Shown here: positions 58,489-64,000 of the stretch, piece after piece
Numbering within the stretch: position 1 is the stretch's first letter
How the letters are laid out: the number at the start of each line of letters is the position of its first letter
Assembly: GCF_010728155.1 (NCBI RefSeq)
Contig: NZ_AP022605.1
Location: 2,480,001 to 2,544,000 of the forward strand
Direction: 5' to 3'
Source: Mycolicibacterium doricum
Lineage (GTDB): Bacteria > Actinomycetota > Actinomycetes > Mycobacteriales > Mycobacteriaceae
Length of the DNA: 64,000 nt
Translations under genes and position numbers: made by a program
The notes under the pieces: generated by a model
Database searches by the model: none
Told to the model about the DNA's origin: nothing
What the model saw: the letters and a program-made list of their open reading frames with translations, nothing else

Positions 58489-58564
58489 CCTGGTCAGCAA
58501 CAACACTGACCTGGTCAGCAAGAACACTGACCTGTTCAGCAAGACAACTGACCTGTTCAGCAAG
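58481..58564 (+). repeat. Four tandem 21-bp repeats, each containing a near-palindrome
   Basis: Units at 58481-58501, 58502-58522, 58523-58543 and 58544-58564 share AACACTGACCTGGTCAGCAA or close variants. Each contains CTGACC-T-GGTCAG or CTGACCTGTTCAG, a 13-bp near-palindrome. The array begins at the last codons of the AraC-type gene and extends into the gap before the convergent hydrolase gene. Confidence 0.95.
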
Positions 58565-58627
58565 ACAGGTTCCTCGTCGCAGCACCGGATGTACCGGTCG
58601 CGCCGGCTGCGAATCCTGAAACGACGC

Positions 58628-59527
58628 TCAATCCGCCGAGTTGTTCACCGTGCGATCGAGAAAATCGGCGACTGCCGAGGTGAACGCGTCGTTGTCGTCG
58701 CCCGCGACCATATGCCCCGTGTCGGAAACGTCGACCGTCTCGGCGTGCGGTACGACGTCGAGGAACTCCTCGACCGACTGCTGCGATGTCACATCAGAGT
58801 GGGCGCCGCGGATCAGAAGCGTTGGCGCCCGCACGCGGCGGGCCCCCTCGATGAGCAGCTCACTTATGGCGCCGAACTTTTCGGCGCCCGTTGCGGGGTC
58901 ACCCTGCAGGAACTCGAAGTTGGAGGTGATGAAGGCCGGATCCCATCGCCAGATCCACCGACCGTCAGCGCGCTGCTGCAACACTTTGCGGAGTCCGTCC
59001 AGGTTCTTGGGACGAGTGCGATGCCGGTTGTACTCGGCAATGACGTCCGCGGCGTCGTCCAGCGTTGCGAATCCGTCGGGATGGGCGGCCATGAACGACA
59101 CGACGCGGCGTGCTCCGTGAAACTCCATTCGCGGAGTGATGTCGACCAGGACGACGGCACCCCACAGATCGGCGGACGCCACCAAGTGGGTTCCCAACAC
59201 GGTCATGCCGCCCAAGGATGCGCCGACGACAGCCGGCGGGCGGTCGTCGCTGGCATATCCGCGAACCGCTAGCAGGTCGGACGCGAGTCGGTCGAAATCG
59301 TATCGGCCGTCGGGGTCCCACTCGCTGTCGCCGTGGCCGCGGGCGTCATAGACGACGACGGTATAGCCACGCGCGTGCAAGCGGCGCGCCGTGGTCGCCC
59401 AGGCGTGGCGGTTCTGCCCACCACCGTGCAGCAGGATGACAACTGCGCGGGCGGCTTCGTGTCGGTAGACATCGGCCGCAAGGGCGGTTCCGTCTTCAGT
59501 ACGGATGCGCTCGAAGGTAGAGGTCAT
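58628..59527 (-). CDS. Alpha/beta-fold hydrolase
   Basis: The 299-residue hydrolase has the nucleophile elbow GASLGGM (Ser), the oxyanion region LLHGGGQNRHAW, an acid in RGAHSDVT and catalytic His in SDTGHMVAGDD. It is about the usual length for the fold. ATG 59527 is chosen because GAGG lies nine bases upstream; an in-frame ATG is three codons earlier. It is followed on the same strand by nothing close; upstream lie a hotdog gene and a TetR gene, also minus-strand. Possibly a lipase/esterase or C-C bond hydrolase; substrate unknown. Confidence 0.9.
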   Translation of the reverse strand: MTSTFERIRTEDGTALAADVYRHEAARAVVILLHGGGQNRHAWATTARRLHARGYTVVVYDARGHGDSEWDPDGRYDFDRLASDLLAVRGYASDDRPPAVVGASLGGMTVLGTHLVASADLWGAVVLVDITPRMEFHGARRVVSFMAAHPDGFATLDDAADVIAEYNRHRTRPKNLDGLRKVLQQRADGRWIWRWDPAFITSNFEFLQGDPATGAEKFGAISELLIEGARRVRAPTLLIRGAHSDVTSQQSVEEFLDVVPHAETVDVSDTGHMVAGDDNDAFTSAVADFLDRTVNNSAD

Positions 59528-59579
59528 TCGGGGCATCCTCGACGGTCACCTCGGGCGGCGCTCTCGTTGCCCGACCGGA

Positions 59580-60014
59580 TCACGAGGCGCTCTTGCCGAC
59601 GACGGTCACTGTTCCCTGTGCGGCACATACCGCGCGCCCGGCGTTGGTGATGTCGATCCTGGCCACGCCGCTACGCTTACCCAGCGCGATGATCTCGGTG
59701 AGGGCGACGCACACTCCGCTCGACACCGGCCGCAGCAGGTTCAGTTTGAATTCGGTTGTGGCGACCCACGACCCAGGAGGGATCACCGGATAGAACACCA
59801 CGCCCAAGCAGTGGTCGACCATCGCTGACAGGCATCCACCATGCAGAGTGCCGAAGGGAGTCAACAAATCGGCCCGGGCATCCATTTCCACGACCAGCCG
59901 CCCGGCGGTCAACTCGGTGTGGCGGAAATCCAGGTACTTGGCGAGCCCTCCCGAGGTTCCCGACGCGTGCTGGAGCTCCTCGGCAATTTGTTGGTTGAAC
60001 TGCGGGAAGTCCAT
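59580..60014 (-). CDS. PaaI-type hotdog thioesterase
   Basis: The 144-residue protein has the PaaI/hotdog core TPFGTLHGGCLSAMVDHCLG and a C-terminal strand region (VARIDITNAGRAVCAAQGTV). The ATG at 60014 has GAGG upstream. It is the middle gene of a minus-strand set TetR-hotdog-hydrolase, with about 50 bp to each neighbour, probably one operon. The likely role is hydrolysis of an acyl-CoA or aryl-CoA intermediate. Confidence 0.9.
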   Translation of the reverse strand: MDFPQFNQQIAEELQHASGTSGGLAKYLDFRHTELTAGRLVVEMDARADLLTPFGTLHGGCLSAMVDHCLGVVFYPVIPPGSWVATTEFKLNLLRPVSSGVCVALTEIIALGKRSGVARIDITNAGRAVCAAQGTVTVVGKSAS

Positions 60015-60063
60015 GGTCAGCGCCTCGTTTCGTTCACCGATACCGATGCCATGCTCTGAGACA

Positions 60064-60732
60064 CTACTCCGCAGTTGTCGCAGTGACGCAACGCTGGTTG
60101 TCGACGAGCAGAGCAGGAAGCAGGAATCGGCGCAAGAAAGCGTCGATGCCTTCGGGGCTGCGGTGCCGGGGACCGCGAACCGAGAGCAAGCTGAGGATGG
60201 TGCGCAGTATCCATTCGGCGGCATCGTCGACCGATGCGCCGGCTTCGAGTTGATCCCAGTGTGCGGCGAACACGGGACGAAGGAACTCGGCCACGAGTTC
60301 GAACAACGCCACCGACGTTCCCTCGGCCAGCCCGACGCCGGCGAGTTCGTCGTCGCTGGCGAAGAGCATTCCTATTATCGGTTCGCGGCGCGCGGCGCGT
60401 ACCGTCACTGCGACGAAATCCAGTATCGCCGAACCTAACTCGGTGTGCGCGAGGATCCGCCCGCTGATACGGTGCAGGTAACGTTCGGCGGCGCGCACGA
60501 TAACACCGGAAACGACGGATTCGCGACTGGGGAAGTAGCGATAGACCGTGGCGCGCGAGACGCCCGCCTGCCTGGCGATGTCCTCCATCGTGGTGCCTGC
60601 CAGCCCCTTGCCCTGCAGGCAGGTTTCGGCGGCATCGAGTAGGCGGTCACGGGCCACATCGCGGCTTCGTGCTGGAGTCGCGTCGCCCCGTCGCAACGAT
60701 TTTTTCGTCACGGTGTAAGTATGCCGGGCCAA
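60064..60732 (-). CDS. TetR-family regulator
   Basis: The 222-residue protein has the TetR domain (RDRLLDAAETCLQGKGLAGT ... IARQAGVSRATVYRYFPSRE) at about residues 27-70. The first 25 residues are basic (YTVTKKSLRRG), so a GTG start at about 60711 is also possible. It is divergent from the thiolase-like gene, with an inverted repeat TGTGAC-N14-GTCACA in the shared region. It probably regulates both the local minus-strand set and the plus-strand set. Confidence 0.9.
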   Translation of the reverse strand: MARHTYTVTKKSLRRGDATPARSRDVARDRLLDAAETCLQGKGLAGTTMEDIARQAGVSRATVYRYFPSRESVVSGVIVRAAERYLHRISGRILAHTELGSAILDFVAVTVRAARREPIIGMLFASDDELAGVGLAEGTSVALFELVAEFLRPVFAAHWDQLEAGASVDDAAEWILRTILSLLSVRGPRHRSPEGIDAFLRRFLLPALLVDNQRCVTATTAE

Positions 60733-60797
60733 ACCGGCTCGCTCTGTCCAAGACCGGCGGATGATCCAATACGGGTGGTTGTCCGAAGGAAGCCGGA

Positions 60798-60823
60798 TGT
60801 GACAACATCGCAGTCATGTCACA
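60798..60823 (+). promoter_or_regulatory. Inverted repeat between TetR and thiolase-like genes
   Basis: TGTGAC (60798-60803) and GTCACA (60818-60823) form a perfect inverted repeat with a 14-bp spacer in the 124-bp divergent region. Location suggests an operator for the adjacent TetR protein; it is not a known consensus. Confidence 0.5.
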
Positions 60824-60856
60824 TAAGAGACCTCGACAATGAACTTGACCTGACCG

Positions 60857-62368
60857 TTGAGCATCCCACCACGCACTCCGATCCCACCACGCACTCCGGT
60901 TGTCGTCGGCGTCGGTGAACTCACACACCGCGGTGAAGGCACCGTCGATCCCATCGATCTGGCCTCCGAGGCCGCCCGTCGAGCACTGCAGGATGCGTCG
61001 GCCGCGGTAGGGCACCGCATCGATACCGTGGCGACGCCGGGAATCTTGATGATTCCACGCGACAACCCCGCGTCGAGGATTGCCGAAGCGACTGGGCTCA
61101 CGCCGACTCATCGCATCAGTTGTCCGGTCGGCGGCAACACCCCCCAGTACCTGGTCGAGGTCCTCGGCCGCCGCATTTGGCGCGGCGTCAGCGACGCGGC
61201 TCTGATCGTCGGAGCGGAAAGCGGCGCGTCAGCACGCAAAGTGGCATCCGGTAGCGCGCTGTTGGAGCCCAAACCCATCGCAGCACGGGACGAGTCGCTC
61301 GGTGACACACGCCCAGGACTGAGCGACGCCGAGATGCACGCCGGAATTCACTGGCCGCACGAGGTGTATCCGATCTTCGAATCCGCGATCGCGGCCCGAT
61401 CAGGCCGCACATTCGACGAGCAGCGCCGCTGGCTGGGTGACTTGATGGCTCCGTTCACGGTTGAGGCGTCCCGACATCCCGAGCAGGCCTGGTTTCCGCG
61501 TGCCCGCAGCGCCGACGAGCTCAGCACGGTCTCCCCGGCTAACCGAATGGTGTGCGAGCCGTATCCGAAGCTGCTCAACAGCATCATCGCCGTGGATATG
61601 GCTGCCGCCTTCGTCATCATGGCCGCCGAAGTCGCCGAGGAACTGGGAGTACCTAGTGACCGTTGGGTATTCCCGTGGTCGTCGGCCACCTGCAACGACG
61701 TGTACTTCCCGGTTCAGCGGCCTGATCTGGGTCGTTCCGCCGGAATAAGGGCCGCCGGCAAGGCGGTATTGGCGGCCAGTGGACTTCACATCGACGACAT
61801 CAGATGGTTTGATCTCTACTCTTGCTTTCCTTCCGCGGTCGAGGCGGCGATCGACGCCTTGGATCTCGACCCGGCCGATGACCGCGGGTTCACGGTGACC
61901 GGCGGACTGCCCTACCACGGAGGGCCGGGCAACAACTATGTCAGCCATTCGATTGTCGAGATGGTGCGACGCTGCAGAAGCGAACCCGACGCCGTGGGAC
62001 TCGTGTCCGGACTGGGCTGGTACATCACCAAGCACTCGTTGGGTCTGTGGTCGGCGACCCCACCGCCGACCGGATGGCAGACTCCGGACATGGCCGAAGC
62101 GCAATCTGCGATCGACGGCACCTCCCTCACGGTCGCTTCGCCCGCCGACGCATCCGGTCAGGCGACCATAGACGGCTACACCGTCGTGCACGACCGCGAC
62201 CAAGGCCCCTCCTGGGTGCCCATTTTCGCGCGCTTGACCGACGGCCGCCGTGTCGCGGCGCGCAGCGACGATGCCGAGGTGGCGGTGGCAATGTCACAAG
62301 AGATGTGCGTCGGACACCAAGTCGCCGTGCGGCAGGCGGACGGACACGTCGAATTCGAACTGTCGTGA
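60857..62368 (+). CDS. Thiolase-like protein with C-terminal OB-fold-type region
   Basis: The 503-residue protein resembles the acetyl-CoA acetyltransferase/SCP2-thiolase-like family of mycobacteria (Rv1867 type). It has a thiolase N-terminal half (DLASEAARRALQDAS ... ALIVGAESG) and a C-terminal half with GFTVTGGLPYHGGPGNNYVS. The last 100 residues form a beta-rich tail (GYTVVHDRDQGPSWVPIFAR). At the position where thiolases carry the nucleophilic Cys, the sequence reads PVGGNTPQ, so it may not catalyse classical thiolysis. TTG 60857 is used. An 18-bp tandem duplication (60863-60898) gives IPPRTPIPPRTP right after the start. Its stop overlaps the next gene's start (GTGA). Confidence 0.82.
   Translation: MSIPPRTPIPPRTPVVVGVGELTHRGEGTVDPIDLASEAARRALQDASAAVGHRIDTVATPGILMIPRDNPASRIAEATGLTPTHRISCPVGGNTPQYLVEVLGRRIWRGVSDAALIVGAESGASARKVASGSALLEPKPIAARDESLGDTRPGLSDAEMHAGIHWPHEVYPIFESAIAARSGRTFDEQRRWLGDLMAPFTVEASRHPEQAWFPRARSADELSTVSPANRMVCEPYPKLLNSIIAVDMAAAFVIMAAEVAEELGVPSDRWVFPWSSATCNDVYFPVQRPDLGRSAGIRAAGKAVLAASGLHIDDIRWFDLYSCFPSAVEAAIDALDLDPADDRGFTVTGGLPYHGGPGNNYVSHSIVEMVRRCRSEPDAVGLVSGLGWYITKHSLGLWSATPPPTGWQTPDMAEAQSAIDGTSLTVASPADASGQATIDGYTVVHDRDQGPSWVPIFARLTDGRRVAARSDDAEVAVAMSQEMCVGHQVAVRQADGHVEFELS
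60863..60898 (+). repeat. 18-bp tandem duplication in the N-terminus of the thiolase-like gene
   Basis: ATCCCACCACGCACTCCG occurs twice in direct succession (60863-60880, 60881-60898), encoding IPPRTP twice. It is in frame. Confidence 0.95.
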
Positions 62369-63462
62369 ACGCCGACGCGCTCGTGCTGACCAAGCCGCGC
62401 ACCCTTGAACGGCGACATCTTCCGGTGCCGCGCGTCGACGACGAGTCCGGTCTTCTGCGGATCGAGGCGTGCGGGCTCTGCGGAACCGACCACGAGCAGT
62501 TCAGCGGACACCTGCCGGCGGGATTCGCCTTCATCCCCGGACACGAGATCATCGGCGTCATCGAGGAAATCGGTGACGCCGCGCGCGAGCGTTGGGGCGT
62601 GTCGGTGGGTCAGCGAGTCGCCGTCGAGGTGTTCCGATCGTGTCGGGAGTGCCAGTTGTGCCGCCGCGGCGAATATCGCAGGTGCTCGAGCAACGGCCTC
62701 GCCACCATGTTCGGCTTCGTCGATGTGAACATCCCGCCCGGCCTGTGGGGTGGCTACGCAACCCACCTGCATCTCCCGTTCGATTCCATGTTGTTGCCGG
62801 TCCCGGACGGACTCGACCCGATTGTGGCGACGTTGTTCAATCCGCTTGGCGCAGGGATCAAATGGGCTGCCATGTTGCCCGAGACCATTCCCGGCGACGT
62901 CGTCGCGGTCCTCGGACCAGGGATCCGCGGTGTTTGTGCTGCCGTAGCCGCCAAGGAGGCCGGAGCGGCATTCGTCGCGATGACCGGAGTCGGCCCTCGC
63001 GACCGAACTCGGCTAGCCGCAGCGCACCAGTTCGGCGTGGACCTGACCATCGACGTCACCGAAGACGACCCGGCACAGGCCCTGCACAAGGCGACCGGCC
63101 GGCTCGCAGACGTCGTCGTCGACGTCACCGCGAAGGCGCCAGCCGCGTTCGCGGACGCCATCGCACTCGCGCAGCCCGGCGGACGCGTGGTGGTCGCCGG
63201 CACACGCGGCGGCGGCGGAGCGCCCGGCTTCGAGCCAGACCTGCTCGTATTCAAAGAACTACGCATCCTCGGTTCGTTGGGGGTCGACTACCCCGCCTAC
63301 CAGAGCGCCATCGAGCTGTTGGTCTCGGGGCGTTGGCCTTTCGATGATTTGCACCGCGACATCACCGGTTTCGCGGGCCTGCCCGGGCTGCTCGACCTTT
63401 TGGCCGGCAACGAGCCGGACCGGGTTCCCGCTCTGCACAATGTCTTTGTGCCGATCGCCTGA
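62365..63462 (+). CDS. Zinc-binding medium-chain dehydrogenase
   Basis: The 365-residue protein has catalytic zinc motifs EACGLCGTDHEQFSG and IPGHEIIG, a structural zinc loop CRECQLCRRGEYRRC, and a nucleotide-binding turn reading LGPGIRGVCAAVAAKEAGA. It resembles alcohol/sorbitol-type dehydrogenases without a clear substrate. GTG 62365 overlaps the stop of the thiolase-like gene by four bases, so the two are translated together. It would act in the same catabolic route. Confidence 0.88.
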   Translation: MNADALVLTKPRTLERRHLPVPRVDDESGLLRIEACGLCGTDHEQFSGHLPAGFAFIPGHEIIGVIEEIGDAARERWGVSVGQRVAVEVFRSCRECQLCRRGEYRRCSSNGLATMFGFVDVNIPPGLWGGYATHLHLPFDSMLLPVPDGLDPIVATLFNPLGAGIKWAAMLPETIPGDVVAVLGPGIRGVCAAVAAKEAGAAFVAMTGVGPRDRTRLAAAHQFGVDLTIDVTEDDPAQALHKATGRLADVVVDVTAKAPAAFADAIALAQPGGRVVVAGTRGGGGAPGFEPDLLVFKELRILGSLGVDYPAYQSAIELLVSGRWPFDDLHRDITGFAGLPGLLDLLAGNEPDRVPALHNVFVPIA

Positions 63463-63497
63463 CAGCGCCAACTAGCGCCCAACCGGAAGGATCCACC

Positions 63498-64000
63498 GTG
63501 AGCAGCCGAAGCCGGGTTGACATGCTTGCCCTGACAGATGCCCGCGAGCGCGCCGCTCAATGCGGGATTCCCGACGCCATGGCTGAACTGTCGGTTTTCC
63601 GGATCGCCCTTCATCAGCCCCCTGTGGCCGTCGCATTGCACGGAATGCTGGAGGCATTGCTGTGGAAAGGCGCGCTGGACGCGCGTCTACGGGAGCTGAT
63701 CATCATGCGAATCGGCTGGGTCACAGATTCGGTCTATGAATGGACACAACACTGGCGCGTTGCCCGCCTGCTCGATGTGCCCGAACACGACCTGCTCGCG
63801 GTGCGCGACTGGCAGAACGCCAGCCACTTCGGCGAAGCCGAGCGGGCGGTACTGGCGGCGACAGACGAGACGTTGAATGACGGCACCATCTCGGACGAAA
63901 CCTGGGCTCAGTGTCAGCGGGCATTGCACGGGGACCCGGCCGTCCTCGTCGAACTCGTCGCCGCGATCGGGAACTGGAGGTTGTTCTCTGCGCTGCTGCG
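63498..64000 (+). CDS. Carboxymuconolactone decarboxylase-family protein (partial)
   Basis: The frame from GTG 63498 (GGAAGG upstream) runs off the right edge. It reads RERAAQCGIPDAMAELSVF, LWKGALDARLRELIIMRIGW, VYEWTQHWRVARLL and VLAATDETLNDGTISDETW. This is the AhpD-like helical fold of carboxymuconolactone decarboxylase-family proteins, in the subgroup with EWTQHW rather than the CxxC of AhpD. It follows the dehydrogenase by 35 bp and is probably the third gene of that operon. The C-terminus is not visible. Confidence 0.85.
   Translation, partial: MSSRSRVDMLALTDARERAAQCGIPDAMAELSVFRIALHQPPVAVALHGMLEALLWKGALDARLRELIIMRIGWVTDSVYEWTQHWRVARLLDVPEHDLLAVRDWQNASHFGEAERAVLAATDETLNDGTISDETWAQCQRALHGDPAVLVELVAAIGNWRLFSALL

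Noticed and set aside
58481..58564. CRISPR array of 21-bp repeats
   Set aside because: There are no spacers between units and no cas genes nearby.
58489..59272. Protein continuing through the 21-bp repeats on the plus strand
   Set aside because: After the repeats the frame runs opposite the alpha/beta hydrolase gene with no family-like sequence.

Overview
This is about 64 kb of high-GC mycobacterial chromosome, most likely from a fast-growing Mycolicibacterium-type species. The key evidence is the block at about 7.1-19.7 kb, which keeps the gene order of the M. tuberculosis Rv2238c-Rv2250c region: ahpE, a DUF3052 gene, a small lipoprotein, aceE, then mabR-fabD-acpM-kasA-kasB-accD6 (the FAS-II mycolic acid operon), a decayed glpD1 and a TetR gene. 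The KasA catalytic residues (C171, H311, H345) fall at the numbers known for M. tuberculosis KasA.

Region by region. 1-6.0 kb is an integrated mobile element. It has a RepA-like AAA helicase running off the left edge, an excisionase-type HTH protein, a divergent HTH gene that looks leaderless, a tyrosine integrase, and an OLD-family ATPase/TOPRIM nuclease with a SAP-like insertion. 6.4-7.06 kb holds an octapeptide-repeat protein and tRNA-Val(UAC). 7.1-18.5 kb is the conserved core: peroxiredoxin, pyruvate dehydrogenase E1 and FAS-II. A TTTTGT-N9-ACAAAA operator for MabR lies before fabD. 18.5-22 kb is a zone of decay, with remnants of glpD1, an FAD flavoprotein and a methyltransferase between intact TetR, DUF3145 and serine hydrolase genes. 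22-25 kb has mscR with a metallo-beta-lactamase-fold partner and a SABATH-type carboxyl methyltransferase. 25.1-30.2 kb is a peptide/nickel-type ABC importer whose ATPase gene is frameshifted. 30.3-31.6 kb is a broken DUF4185 gene.

32-35 kb holds two coiled-coil stress-type proteins and a membrane Ser/Thr kinase. 35.5-43.8 kb looks like a dormancy (DosR-type) operon: two DosR-like boxes, then ppsA, otsB1, a double-USP gene and pfkB, nearly all coupled by ATGA or GTGA overlaps. 43.9-53 kb is mixed: tex, a zinc alcohol dehydrogenase, a lipoprotein joining a lytic transglycosylase to a DUF1460 domain, a UbiA-like membrane protein, a TetR/hotdog pair, and an LLM oxidoreductase broken by an in-frame stop.

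53-58.5 kb is a complete CYP153-type alkane hydroxylase set: ferredoxin, P450, ferredoxin reductase, NDMA-type alcohol dehydrogenase and a divergent AraC-type activator. 17-bp-spaced direct repeats sharing GTGAAT lie in front of both the ferredoxin and the dehydrogenase gene, suggesting one regulator for both. 58.6-64 kb continues with hydrolase, hotdog, TetR, thiolase-like, zinc dehydrogenase and carboxymuconolactone-decarboxylase-like genes, a probable catabolic cluster.

Two features cut across the window. Short exact or near-exact tandem duplications (11-21 bp) recur at many places between 18 and 61 kb, and several genes are disrupted by small indels or stops. Either this genome has been shaped by slippage and decay, or some of the indels are sequencing errors.
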